A DNA stretch of 64,000 nucleotides, taken from NCBI GenBank assembly GCA_030248215.1, contig JASANG010001739.1, positions 186,001 through 250,000 on the forward strand. Reading direction: 5' to 3'. Below are positions 45,301 to 60,300 of the stretch, one piece after another. A program made the translations under genes and the position numbers. The notes beneath the pieces were generated by a model. The model searched no databases. It worked only from the letters and a program-made list of their open reading frames with translations, and was not told the DNA's origin. Numbering within the stretch: the stretch's first letter is position 1; every line of letters starts with the position of its first letter. This DNA comes from Enoplolaimus lenunculus (lineage: Eukaryota > Nematoda > Enoplea > Enoplida > Thoracostomopsidae).

Positions 45301-48300
45301 AACGTAAAGACCTGGACTTCTTTTAAGGCGGACATTCGGCAAAATATAATTTTATATTACGCTGAGTACTCATAATTTTTTAATAGCGTTACAAATACCC
45401 GTGGTAACTAATACAATTCAATAATGACCTGAAAAAAGCACAATTATTTAAAGACCGTTTCAGAGCATACAGCATTCGAAAGTACCTTGCAGCAGCAAGT
45501 TCAACCCGCCTGAGCCTTACGATAAACTGAAGCTGTGACTAATATATAAAATATATATTAATCACAGTTTCAATTATAGATTATCTATATTTTATATAGT
45601 TGTGCTTCCTTCAACTTCTGGTTAAGTTGTCAGTAATATTAGTTAAAATTATTGTTATTAGCGTTTGCGAGAAATTTTTGTCATGTTGAGTGAGCGATGA
45701 GTAATCTTCAGTTGAGTTGGAAACACGGTCTACAATGAAAAAAATAGTCCAAAAAGTCAGTTTGCAAAATTTTTTTAATCCTGCCCCCAGGACCCCCCAG
45801 ATCATCTGGGGGGCCCAGGAAAACTGCTCCCCAGCAAAATTAGCTGCCCCCCAGGAAACGCCCCCGGCGGAAATTTTCAAGCTGTAGAGAAGCCAGAATA
45901 TTAACGTTGTTTGTTTGCTTTTTAGGTCAATGCGAACTCCAACGAGTCTTTCGGCATCAACGGAAATATCAGCTCCTGGTGCGCGCGAAGTGAGCGACAC
46001 ATTGATGGAACGCGTTCCACAAGCGGTCACTCCTAGCGGTGGGCATCCTTTGTCGTCTGAGTTGCATGGTAATCGTGGTCTTGTGCTATCTGTGTGGCTT
46101 TTTTCGTTTTGTAAAGGGCGATTACGATCATTGATAAATTTAATAAATTTTGTGCCGGAACCGGATGTTAACCAGATATAGCATTTAAATTTGCGCATTG
46201 TTGATAGTATTTGAGTCGAGCAAAAGTACTTGTTTACCAAATTAAACTAATTTTTAGTTTAGATTTTCATTTCAGTTCATGGTAAACTTAAGCTTCTTGA
46301 CTTGCCGGGTAATGCAGTCCCAGCAAAATGTCTAGTATTTCTACGTCTAAAAAGCAGTTTTATGTTGTTGGGATTACAACCACAAATACCTGGTATCAGA
46401 CAGGTTTGTACCGTATACGGATGTCGGTTTTTTGCCCGATATTAAACCGGAATCCAGTTGGTCCCTGATTCGAGATGGCCCGGCAATTTTCTTAGTCATC
46501 ACGTTTTTGTTTGTATCGTGTGAGTTGCTGTTTGACTGTGCTCACAGTGTCAACATTACTAGTTTGTGTTTTTGATTTGCATGTATGTAAAGTTACTTAA
46601 ATAATTAATTCTTGTTGTTTTTGCTGTTGTTGTTGTTGTTGTTGTTGTTTTCGCAAGTTTATGTGTATTTGTCACTTCTATAAAACCTAAGGTATGGATT
46701 TTAAACCTAGATGTATTTTTTACTATCTTCTAACTTGTTTCGGTTTCCAGCCGGATCAGCTTAATATCTAAATAGACATCATATCAACTATGTATTTAAT
46801 TTTTAATCACAATTCATCACATCTGTAGACAAAAAGTTTGTATGCTGCTGTTTACAGATAGCTACATTATTCATTTCAAGTACTGAAAGTAATTCAAAGT
46901 TTGTTGTAATTCAAAATGTAAATTGTGTGTTTTTCAGAGTGGAACGATGAGTTGAGCCCACGCGTTGCGGATATTGTTGACGCTGTTCCGGAGCTGTCAA
47001 CATCTACACCTAGAAAACCAAGCGAAACAAGGTTAGCTCAGCTTTTGCAAGATTGCACTAAAATGATATATCCTCACTTAGTCGCCGATATAATTAAGTA
47101 CGCAGTATTCGCGATTGCGTTTTATTCGAACATGTGACATCTTTATTGTAAACGTAGGTTCACATTCATTATGATTTAAAGTGATTTAGCTATTTTCATT
47201 ATACAAATTCTTAGGTATTTCAAAGAGTATTATGCTCTTTTAGTGTGTTGTTTAAACGTTTCATCTGTTGTTAGTGTTGTGTTTTTACACTTGTAATACG
47301 AGGACAGCGTTAGATTTTTCATACACTAGTTATTAAGTTCAGTGGTGTCAGTGGCCTGACTAAAAATTAATGGTTTTGGCAACGAGAAGCCAAACGTAAT
47401 TATAGTACTAAATCTTAATACAATATTTCAGTTCTGATTCCTGTGACGGGACAAGGGGTGGACAGCACCGCGTAGTTGTTGTAAAACGTTTTTCAATTTT
47501 GTGTCGTTAATGTTACTTCTAACTTCTAAACTGTCAAGTTGTGTTCTGCTGCCTATTTTAGCGAGTCCGCAACTGGAGGTAGCTCGCAGCAAGAAGCAGG
47601 AAATACAGCGAACTTATCGAAAGAGTTGTCTGCTGTGTCGGGCGAAGACGGCACCGTGGTGACTTCAGATGATCCGTTGGGTGCTGATCTTACCGGTGAG
47701 CACTGAACAATGTTATAATAGCCACCCCATGTTTAATCAATTTCGTTCATTGGCTCAAAGCATTATACCTGTTTTCTGTGTTATGATATTGAACGTTATA
47801 AAGAGAAGCTTTAAGACGTGATGTCATGGCCATATAAGCAATTTTCGCTTCGAGGTAGTGCGGTACCATTCTGATGTTACAATGAGTCGATGATTCGCTT
47901 TGGACAACTGTGTGCAAAAAACCAAGAGTGATGGGTTCTTTTCCTTGTGCAGAGAATGTCACCAGCTGCGTATTTCTGTCTAAAAAGTACGATACTGCTA
48001 TTGCAGTGACCGAAACCGCTTTCCTAAAAATGCATAGTTGTGTAGCAGAGTGCCAATCTAAAAACTTGATGGTCCTTCGGCATTTTTTCGTGTAGCATTA
48101 AGTCAGTGCGATTTGCTAATGTAACATTTTCGCTGTTAGTGTCCAGGCAGCGCCAGGTTAACGAATTAAGTCATCGAATTATGTTGCTGTTAGTGATGTC
48201 CCTGGCTCAAGGCTATACTGTGTCGTGGACAAGGCCAGAAAAATCAGGTTTTCAAAAACTAATCAAGTGACGTTGTTCGTATCTATATTCTGGTTTCTTT

Positions 48301-51300
48301 TAAAACTATTGCTTCCACTGAATTTAAGATTAAATTATCTGCACAATTTACATCATCGGGCATGAAAGTGAAAAGTTTAGGCTCGTAGTCAGGAGGGTCA
48401 GTAGGGTCTTTGAGTCTATAACCACAATCCATTATCCTGAAATGTTTTTGGAACACATGCTTTCTATCATTGTGTGAAGCTTTCCGTTCGGATCAAATGA
48501 AACGCTGCAATTATTAACAAGCAAGTTCTCACGCAGTGTAATGTGTACGGTTTCATTTTCATACAAACCAAGCCTGGGCAGACTCAAACTTGTGGTTAAT
48601 CTTGAAACCCAATGCGACGGTCCTGGTAAAAATCGTTGCCCGGGACAGCTGTAATTGATCTGTAATATACTAATCTCTGCTGTGTCTAGATTGTTTGACG
48701 CATGAGTTTAGACTTAGGCTGATGTTCAGCATTTAAACGATTCTACAGCAGTGTGTTTCATTTTAAAATTTTGTCCCATTTTGGCTTTTTGTTTTATGAT
48801 AATTTTCTGATAATTTGGTTGCAGTTTGCTTAGGTTTCTGCTAATAAGATCAACATTTGAAATATGGCAAAAACATTTACCATTTCCTTTGTTGTAGATT
48901 AGATTATTAGATTGCTGTAAAGCAGCAGGAAAATAATATGTTGCGTTTAAGTCTATGAAATGATTAACCACTTTCCTTTCGTAGTGAGTTTCTTAGAGCG
49001 TTCGAAAGCTTGGCTCTTAGTCTGGATGACTTTCACCCACAGTTTCCGATATTTTTAAATTATAGCATAAAGTAAGTTTAGGATTTGGCTTAGGTATGGT
49101 TGGGGTTTACGTTTAAGCTTGTACGAAAGTGCTTAATTGCAGCAAGCATTATAGTGAAAACATTGTGTACACACAAAATAAAGTTAAAACTATGTTTTTG
49201 GTTTCGGTTAGATACTAAGCATATTAAGCAAGTCGGCATTCTTGAATATTAATGGTTGTACATCAAAGTCTCGTATATAGACAAAAATGTGGTGAAATGA
49301 TATATGTTTGGAAACCGTGCAGGCGTACTTTTTTGGCTGTATGACTGAGTTGCGCTTATTTTTAAAAATGATGCGAGTATGGAAGCAGATTAGCTACGGT
49401 ATGCACACATTACGTATACGCGATGTCGGTATGTTTTTTGATTAGACATGTTTGTATGTGTACATATGTATAGATTGCCCTTACAGTCAGCATTGTTGTG
49501 GTACTCTAAAAGAGCTGGAAACGTCTGTAGGGTTGGGCATAGAAAATGTTTGGCTGGCAGTCGTGGTGATATTACTTGATACTATTTTTGCATTCATATT
49601 GAAATTGCTAGTGGCATTGTTTTCAAAACGTTATCACGGAAGTATAAGTATACCGTTTAGCTCACAAACGGTAATATTATTGCTCCTTTTTATTTTATAT
49701 ACTGTTATCCGCACGTATGTATAGCAGTTGACCAAGACTGAGGATAGTAGTCATACAAACTGATTTTAAGAAGTTTTAATAGTAAAATTTACTGTGCGCG
49801 TTGCCAGGTATGTTTGACACAGTGATGATCTTTTCGTACGGGTAGATTGGAATAAAGTTTATAGTCGAAATTCCACTTTCTGGTTGGAACCCGCGGCAAT
49901 GATTGCTATACGTGTTTAAATATTATTAAATAACCACCAGACTTTACGCTCTCTGTACGATTACATAGGCACATAGCATTTACTTATCTGAAGATGTTTA
50001 TCAGAAGTGTATTGTTTTCGAAGGGTTGCGTTATCAAAACAAATAGCGGTATATATATTGTAAAAGCGATTAATTAATTAATTGAAATGCGTTAAGTATG
50101 TGTAATGAATTAAAATATTCAGTGTAATTTTGCGCAATTCCTTGAAATAGTTGCACAGTTACTATTTTCCCGACAAGTTTGTTTTATTCAATTGGAATTG
50201 GTATTTTTAAATTTAGGGAAATTGTTTTGTGTTTTTTTTTGTTTTGAAGGCGGTCTGGTTGATCCTGCTGAATTTGCCTCCGCGGGTGCGTTTGAGTTAT
50301 TTGTCGTGGTTGATGTAGTGTTGCATGAGTTGTGATATATATCAATGTGTTGTTTTATGTGGTGAATCGTAATTTCATTGTTTATGTTTGTCGTAGATAC
50401 TGGCTGTTCTTGATGTATTGAGGGTCCCCACATACTGGCCGCTCTTGACGTATTGGGGGACTCCGCCCGTCAGAGAAAACGGACAATTTCATTGTGTTTA
50501 TCGTGGAGGGTTTGGAAGTCCGTTGAAGTTTTTGGTTGGACGGTTAAGACTTGCAGCTACGGGACATGCAGTGTATACGGCCCCTGAATTGTTTTTCTGT
50601 TCTGTGCAGAAGGGATGAGTGGTCTCGGTCTCGGCAAGTCAGGTGATTGGCTGGTCTCGGTGTCGCCTTTCTTGAGTCTCGGTGGTTTGCAAATCGAGAC
50701 TAAAGAGGTAAAAAAGCGATAAATAATTGCTATTAGCTGAGCTAATTTGAGTTGATGAAAGGACGCAGCAATGTTTTGCTTTTAATTTGGACTAAATGTG
50801 CATGCTTGAACGACTTGACGTTTTCAATGAAGCCTCATGTGCCCCCAGAGTGATTATTTTACTACATTATGATATGTATGGTATAGGCTTAGCTTCACGC
50901 TTCAGCTTAGGCATGGGGGTGTGGAAGTCCAGAAGTAAATAAAAATGCACAGCACAAGCAAAGTGAATAAGCTTTTTGCAGTGTTGATCGTTGATCAGCA
51001 AGTAACGTTTTCGTTAATATTGGCTTTGGCTGGCGAATGTTATAATCCGCTTAAGTTCATTTTCATATGTGCGCAATGACTGTTAAAATTGGAGCTGGAG
51101 ATGTTTTGTGAAAGTTCTCAATCGTTGCGTTTGTGTCACCATATCTAAGTGATAAAGAAGGTTAAAAATAAAGTGTAATGGCGATTTACTAGTTTAATTG
51201 TATGAATTAAACGGCAATTCTCAGCAGATAAAAAATATTCAAAACTTTTGTTAGAAAAATCTTTTTATTTTCGATGACGGTTACAAATTGACAGAGATCT

Positions 51301-54300
51301 CGGTCTGGGTAGGTTGGGTTTCGGTCTTGTTTTTTCCATCGAGATCGCCCATACCTGCTGCGCATGCTCTTTTGATACACTTCAGCTTATTGTTTAGACT
51401 AAACTCAACAGTAATATGGCAAAGTGTGTAAGGGAAACTTTTACGATAGCGACAAAATATGGCAGCTGTTTGTGCGGGAACCCTGTCTGTGATCTGCTTT
51501 TTAACACTGCCATACAGTACAGTATTGCATGCAAGATTATAATTTCATGATATCTTATTTGGGTACATCGTATCAAATCGGTCCCTATTAACACTAAAGA
51601 TGTGCTGATTAATTGGTATCGATAATAATCGGCACTATTCGAAAGTATCGGCATCAGCACTGCAAAAAATTTCAGATTCTTAGCCGTTATTTTTTGCAAC
51701 ATAAACTGAGGTGGAATGGAGGGTGCAAAGCGGAACTGCATTATACTGGTATGGGAATCAGAACAGAAATTTATACCGGAATTGTAATCGGAATCGGAAC
51801 TAGAAGTTTTGTGACTGTACGGATAATTTGTATTGACAAATATAATGTTGGTTTATGGTGTCTGTTGGCTGGTAACAGTTTTCAAAAAGGTCGCATAAAC
51901 CAAATGACGAAAATTTTTGGCTCTGCAGAGCTAAACTACGATCAATAATTAATAAGTTAACCCATCGAAAGCAATTTAATAGATAAATGCAGAATTTTTA
52001 CACAACGTATCACAGCAAGTAAGGTTAAAATTAAAATTTCAAAATTCCGATTCTGATTGATTTGGAATCGGAATCGAAATTCCGACTGTACCGTGGTGAA
52101 ATGCTATATTGCTATCGATTTCGCTTCTTCGCGTATAAATTTGGTATCAGCATATCACTAATTAGCACATTGTTATTTTTGAATGTTTAAAATGTCGTGA
52201 TTATATAAAGGTGTTTATGATGGCTACATAAATTTATTGTGTTCGATATGCTATACTTAGATTATCTATCTCCTGCTAATCGTGACCGCTCCGCCAGCAA
52301 TGACAGTGAGGGTGCAATGTCAGTTGTTTACGACGCCATGCTGAATGAAACGAGTAATTTAACAGCTCCTTCGTGCGCGATGCGATCAGATATCCGGTTC
52401 CGGATTAGCATTCATCGAATAATTGACCGTCCGGCTTCGGGATATTGTATAAACTTACTTATCGGATACCGGATATCAATGGCAGTCGTAATAAATACAT
52501 TTTATAGTCAATATGGACATTTGATATTTTCCGTTGGCGGTGTATTTAGGAAAGGCGATCTAGAGATGAAAATGAACGAAACGTTAGCACCGAAATGGGT
52601 CAAGAATGAGCGACCCTGATAAATTTGATTTTTTCCATCCAATGTATGTGTTTGAATCAACGTCTGCCTGCGTTTGAATCAACCTTCTGCCTTTTAGAAA
52701 TGTAAACACAAATTGCCCAGTGACTTAATAATCTAATGATTTAAATTTCTACATACTTTTCGGTGGATAACCGGTATCGATAGAAAATTTACTATTTGAC
52801 TAATGTATACACTATTTTGACATCTGGTCGCATTCTGCCTTCATGCTCGCAAGGCTTGCGTATGACCTATAAAGCTCATTTATATGGTCTCCACGCTTTC
52901 ACTGTAAACTGCATGTTAGTTTATCTCAGAATTATTATTATTATCTGTAGATTATTCCACGTAATGAAGTTTTTTTGTTCGAGAAGTAAAGAGTGTAGTT
53001 ATTTTACACATTTTGCCTTAAAAAGTGTTTCACGCTGTGGTGTCAACTGCATAGTTTGTTCGTGCACTACTGATTTCGAGGCAAAAACTTCGATTTTCGA
53101 TGTAATCTATATTACATACCATTATTATATACGGTAAAAATTTATATCATTCAATTTAGTTGCTTAAGCCTTATAAAACTTTTGAAAGGCTTCAGATTTT
53201 ACACTCAAAATTGTAGTTGTTTAACCGATTCTACTCTTGAAAAATATTTCGTTCTGGTATTTTGTACAGGTGAAACGTCAATATGAATGGATATTTTGAA
53301 AAATTGGGGTAAACTCTCTGCGCTAAATGTATGTATGCATACGTATCTATATAAATACGACAGGGCTCCAACAGGAACTATGTTTTACAGGAACAGGAGT
53401 AGAAACAAAAGTCGAATTTTTGCAGGAATTCTGGTGAAACCCTAAAATATACATACGTATTTTATTTAACAATGCGTGAAGTGAAAGATGCAAATTTTTT
53501 AAACGTGTGCAAACTTACGCTTCATTAGTTCTCAATGCTATGACAAATATACTAGTCTCTAGCTTTCAGACGTTGCATTGCTCATCGTTTAATCGATTTA
53601 CCCTTGCTTGCGGTGTGTGTGTCAATTTAATAATTTTTTCGTTTGTTTTGTTTCAGTGAACGATACTTTCTTTGGTAAGTCAAACTGTATTCGGTTATTT
53701 GTATTACGTTGGGATGCTGGGTTACTCACCAACGTAGATCGGTACCGGCAGTGTAATTTTCATTTTAACCCACAGATTCACTGGAGTTTGTGATTTTGAG
53801 GGTTATTTAAATAAAACGAATTACCACTTGAGACAGATTATCTTCTACTCTATTCATATATTTGCTACAACTTGCAAAAGTGACATGGATTAATGATTTG
53901 GCTCCCATGCGCTCCGAGTGGTCCTCATTTATAGCGAGCTGGTTTTACAAGTTTTGGTACATTGACGCTGGTTTTATTAGACAGGGATTGGAGCCTCGGT
54001 CTCAGCAAGTCTCGGTATTTGGCAGGTCTCGGTTTCGTTTTTTTTTTGAGTCTTGGAGGTTTGCAACCGAGACCAGAAGTCGAGGATTCAGCAAATATAT
54101 GACTGTATTATTGAAGTAAGTGATTGCTGATGAATAAATTTTTCGTGCGAATTTTACGAGCAGATATTCTGAAAAAACTCAAAAAGCTATGAAAAACACT
54201 AAAAAAACTATAAAAACACAAAAAAGGTTTTAGAAATGACTTCTTTTGAAAATTTAATCTTTTTTCGGTGATGACCAAAAATTGTCCGAGACCGAGACGT

Positions 54301-57300
54301 TCTTGGCCGGTCTCGGTAGTCAGGACTTGGTCTCGGTCTTGGTTTTTTCACTGGGACCATCCATCTCTGCTATCAGAAAAAAGTTGATTTCCGGGAAATC
54401 ATAGCTTCGAAAAGAAAAGATAGCCTCAGCTTATTCGTGGCGTCTTTCGTGCGAATCCTTTTCGGCCTTTCCCCAGTTGACTCCACCCTCCCACTTTTTT
54501 CAGCACAATGCAAACACAAAAATTATCTGCAATGTGTATGTTTTTGTCACCGCCCTCGGACGGCGACTCCTGTTTTCGCTTGCGGCAAAGATAAAGGCTT
54601 ATGTATTGTAAATGCACCAGAACATTTTTAAAATTTTTTATTGAATAAAAAATTCTAAGCTAAAATTTTTTGCACGAGACTTGACAATTTATTAATTTCC
54701 TCCGCAATTTTCTGTACGAATATAGCTTTAGCTTTGCATCTTTGATATGTTCCAAGTTCATATCAGTAGATTCTATGCAATCAAAATTTGATGATTGAAA
54801 CTTTGAAACGTTAAGTACTATTTTAAAACCTGAAACATATTTTGCACAAAAACCTGTGTGATCAGTGGTCGTATAACGTTCGCAACATTTCATGGGTTGT
54901 TCCGATATCATACAATGTTTTAGTATATTATTGTGCTTGTAATAGTGACATCAAAAATCGTTTTGAATTCAGTGTTTTAACAATACTCAGTCCGATTTTT
55001 TTAAAAATATCAGAAGTTGTAAATGTCAACAAATGAAAGTGTTTTGTTTACTTCGCGGTGACTGTATATTTACCTTTCCGGCAAATATATACTTTGCTAG
55101 GTATAGGTTGTTCATGTATTGTAAGCCGAAGTGTGGTACATAAACACGTATTAGATATGCATCTAGCAACTACTCACAGCGTAAGATATGCATCTAGCAA
55201 CTACTCACAGCGTAAAACACGAATTTGAAGGATCAAAACATTTGCTTATCCGCCACATTTCGCCTGTTTCCACGCTGTTCCTTTTTGTAGAAGTAGCCCC
55301 AGTGTAATACATTGCTTGCTAACCTTGACCTAGTTTTTGTTTGTATCAGGTCTCCGTTTGCCGGATTTGTGTATTATTTTCTTAAGTTTAACTTTACCAT
55401 CTTGAATGTAGGTTAAGATTGCGATACCGTCATCAAATTTAGCATGTAGTAAATGATTTGGTTTTTATTTTCTCAAAATGGCAGTATCGGAATGTACAAC
55501 GTGTATTTGATAGCCAATACGTAAGCATTATTGTGACAAACAAACTTGTGTTATTTAGTTTGTTAAACAGTCGTCTTCAAAATTGGCTGTTGTTTAATGT
55601 TTTTACAAATTTTAGGCATGGGAAAAGAAGTGGAAAATTTGATTAAAGAAAACACTGAATTGTTAGAAACAAAGTAAGCGCTATTGGATTCTATTGCAAG
55701 CTGTGATTAACGTTTAAAAAGTTGTTCACATGCAAGTAATTATGTTGTATTGTCTCCAAGCCAAAAGTCTATCTTTGTTCGTTTGACAATTGAAACTTCA
55801 GGGGTTTTTTTCTATAATTGTACATGCAAAAACTACAGATTATGGTGTGTCGGCTCGTGTAATTCCAGGGCTTGCGGTGGTGAAATTTTGATACTTGAGC
55901 ATGTAAATGTGACTTCTTGTCACAGTGAATTCAGTAACCTGCACATAACAACACGGCTTCAATGTTTGTTCAATGGTAATATTGTGTATCCGGTTCCGGT
56001 TTAATATCCGGTGAAAATCGACATCCCTTCAAACCTACCTGGCACAGGTTATGCGCGGTCAACAAACAGTTTACTTCTTACAATGAAAGGAAAGGAAGGA
56101 CTTAGGACGAAAATTCATAAAAAAATTTAGCCGTCTGTAGTACGTTTGATATTAAAAGTTTGTATTTGAATAACCGGAGCCTTGTAGACACAAATAAATT
56201 GCCTAATGTGTTAAGACTTGCCAACATTTCGGTATAGTTTGATGTGTTATCCGGTTGGCATCCAGTTCCAACGTAAAATCTACTATTCGGTTCCTGTATC
56301 CGGTATTTTGATATCCGTTCGCACCCTGGCCACTGGAGATTAGAGTTTTAGTTTTGCAGTAGGTAACCGTGTAATATTTAGTCTGTTATTATGTTAAACA
56401 GTTTAACAAATATCAATGTAAAAGTCTACACAATTTCGATGCGCAGAAGTTTGTTTTAGGAACGCGTTGAATATTGTAAAAAATGATCTGATTGCCAAAG
56501 TTGATGAGTTAAACAGGTTAGTGACGTTTTGGTTTTGTTTTTTTTGGTTTGTTTCATAACATAGGCTTCCGTTTGAATTGTATTTTGTTGCATGCTAGAT
56601 TATAATGTAAATTTTATACCCAAGCAAGCCAAATTATATACAGCGCTATGCCGGAGTCAATTTGTGTTTGAGTAGTGAAATAGTTAACGTCAAGTTCTGA
56701 TTGGGATCGTTATAAGGCAAACAGCAGCGTACCTAATACAGACATGAAAATTTTGTTGTGTAACGTAAGTCATTGCTTTTGATTATGCTGTATTTTAGCG
56801 AACATGAAATGCTAAAAGAAGAAGTTCGTTCGCACGAATTGTTTCGAACGAAGTTAAACGAGAAAATTGCCGAATTGGAAGAAGACAATAAAAGGTTAAA
56901 AAGCGAGATTGAAGAGTTGAAAATGGCAAAGGATGAAGAGGTACGTGCCATCGATTTCAGCATACTTGTATTGCCAGATTAGCAGCAAATAGAGCAATTG
57001 TAGGGAACAATTTTGAAAGCGGGTGGCAGCGTCAAGTAGTGGTTGGAGCAGCGGACTGACAATCGTTGCATCATGCGGTGGAGCTAAACTGCATCCGCTG
57101 TCGAATTATTTACGAAATATTCAGTATTGTACTGCGTAATATTGAAATATGTGCTGTATACAAACACACGCAGTATGCTTTTTCCTTATCATGTTTGAAC
57201 TATTTTGTTGCGCAAGCGGAATTTTGCCGACTAATTTTTTGCAGTTTTGTATAGTCATGAGGTTCAGTTTTTGGTATAATCCGTTTCTTTTATTTTGAAA

Positions 57301-60300
57301 AAGAAGGACAAGTAGTCTAGAGCATCGCATATTTTGTTATATCCGGATATCCGGCAATATTCGATTTTATCTGAACCGTGCCAAATTGAATTTCATATTC
57401 GCATAATCTCTCTCACACAGGATGATGTACCAATGGCTCAGCGAAAACGTTTCACACGTGTCGAAATGGCACGAGTGCTCATGGAACGCAATCAGTACAA
57501 AGAGAAGCTGATGGAACTGCAAGAAGCTGTTAGGTGGACTGAAATGATCCGCGCATCAAAAAGCGATCCAAGTTTGAAGCGTAAACAGCGCGGTGGCTCA
57601 ATATGGGACTTGTAAGCTCAAACCAGGCATTGTGAAATTTGACAAATCGGATACGGTTAAGGCGGCGCGCGGATAATGTATCATCAGATTAGAGGTGGTA
57701 GGCGGCGTACTACCGTAATTCCGGTTCCGGGATATTTCACCTTCCGGTTCCGGTAATTTTTACCATCGAATGCTGATTTCCCTTCCGTGGATTATGAAAA
57801 TCTGAAATACAGCAGATAAAGTGAATACATATCTCCAACTCGGGTTATTTTACAAATAATATTGCAAAACAGAAAATTAAAATTAATTTTTCGGTGGCAT
57901 GTACTTTCCGTTTTCCGGTTCAGCATCCGTTTCCGGTAATTTTTTTAGTTGTCCGTTCACGTAAATTGTAATTTTTGTTGCACCCTGGTGGATGGAATGA
58001 ATAAACTTTTATCGGATACTTGATGTTCATCTTGCTGATTAGTGAATAGGGGGCTCTTTAAAAGCCACACATGTTAATGTTCTGGGACTATACTTTTTAT
58101 CAGTGAGGATGTTTTCCGTTTGGCATTCCGGAAAATATCGTAAATTTCCTGTAGTACAGTAAAGTGGGACTGTGATAATAATATAAAAATAGGATGATAA
58201 TTTATTTTCTTCGGTGAACATTTGTATTCTGTAATATCAAAATGCCATGCTTATACTAAATGAAATGTTTTCAATTATGTTGTAAAAATGCTCCATTTAA
58301 AATTTGGTTGCAAGGCGCTAATGTTTATTTGTATTTTAGTTTTTCGGGCCTCTTCAGTGGCCCCGATGCACCCGGGGGTTCTGGCGCTACTGGTTCAGGT
58401 CGGTCAGGTATGTCGACTTCTGGAGGCTCCACACATGTTCGCTACTCAGCCGGTCCGCCATCGTCAGTTGTGCCTGGAACGGACGCATCGCGCAGTCGCC
58501 GGGGCGCTGAACGACACCGAGCGTTTGATTTTCTTGACTCTAAGCAGTTAGTTGCAACAGTACATTCCTAGTAATAGTGGTGATCTTTGTGTTTTGGTAT
58601 CAGTATCATGAACATGAAAACTAATTTGAATGTTCTTTGTAATATTGATGTAAAGCTGGCATTTCGCTAGCCCAATTACGAGCAAAGGGATGACTTCTTC
58701 AAGGGTGTTCCCCAGGTTCAACCTTTGCGATTTTTAGCTCATTTTCGGCTGGAGGAAGTTAACCAAAATCCCTGCCATTTGTTTATTTATTCATTTTAGT
58801 GCATCAGAAAAACGCGCCGCTGAGCGTAAAGAACAGTACCGGCTGGTCCGGGCTCATGTGAAAAAAGACGAAAGTGGAAGGATGCAAGCATATGGATGGA
58901 GCATACCTGCTATGGATTGTAAACAACCGTCCCTTCCGGTTCCTGTTTACTGCAGGCCTCTAGCTGATTCTGACCCTAGCTTCAAGGTATTGCTGTAGTT
59001 ATGCTAATTTTTCATCTTAATTACTAGTCTACAGTTTTAGTTTGGTTCGATGTGTCCGCCTGTCGCAGGTTTATGTTTAATTTTCAAACAAGAAGACTAA
59101 TGAAAACATACGAATTACTGAGCAGCCCTATTTCTAACAGTACACTCAACAACTGCAAATACCAGCAGACAGTTGGCACAAATTTTCATACAAAAATAGA
59201 AATTATAGATTGGAAAACAGGAAACTCTGTAAACTAGGCGAAATAGTAATTTCGCGCAGTATCATGGAATATTGTTTTCGTGTTATTTTAGATCTGGTGC
59301 GCCACTGGTATTATACTTAGAGGGGGGCGTACGAAAGATGGGGGTTGTATTGTTGGAGGCAGTGTATTTTATTCACAGCCACCACCGCCGTCTGAACCAA
59401 ACCCTCATTCAGCCGTTCAAGCGCTAGATCAAGAAATTAGAGTACGTTGAGTTAATTTGCGCGAAATATAACATGTAAAACATTTAGGTTAGTGCTTGTA
59501 TGTAGCTTCCTCATATTGTTCATTATGTGGGTTGGTATAATTCTACGCATAGCGATTATTTTTCGCTTATATCCCTAATCACGCGCGCAAGTTTTTGCAG
59601 CACAAACTTGCAAGGTCAACTTGCATGTGCAACTTCGGCCATACATCAGGATTGAAGTTTTTGGAGCTGCAAATTATTCACTAGAATTTAATTATTGTAA
59701 AAATCTGGGATTTGAAAGTGTTTTCAAGTCAAGAAATTTCGAGTGTAGCCTTCTTTACGCACGAATGTTTCTTGCAATTGAAACTGCAGGTGCAAGTTGT
59801 TTTAACGTTCATTCGAAGGATTGGCACCTGCAATTTATTTATGATGAATATATGCCTAGAATTAATTATACGTATAAATAGCATTGCAAGTCAAAAACTC
59901 TTCAGTAACCCTAATAATCAGTGAAATAATGCGAAAACTCCTAATTTTGGCTTAAATAACTAAGCTAATATGCTTAAAACGAATTTTTCGATGGCATGTA
60001 TTTTTCATTTTCCGGTTCCGTTTCCATTAATTTTTCAAATTCCGGTTCTGGTAAATTGTAATTTCGGTTGCACTCTGGTCATAAGTATTATGTTGTGTAC
60101 ATAGGTTTTTAATGACAGGCAGCGAAGCGTGAATTTGATGATCACGAACTGGAACAGTGGAATAACTGCAGCCTCGTGTGGATCTGTAGCTCTTCGCATG
60201 GAAAGTCGCACGTTTCGGTAATTGATGCCAACAATCCCGGCGAAATTCTTGATACTTTTGCTGTGTGTTCGTCGCATGTGCTCACTGTGTCAAGCATTCC

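Noticed and set aside
50188-50433. Minus-strand Asn/Thr-rich frame
   Set aside because: Overlaps the well-placed plus-strand JIP microexon and its T tract, which read as Asn/Lys on the other strand.
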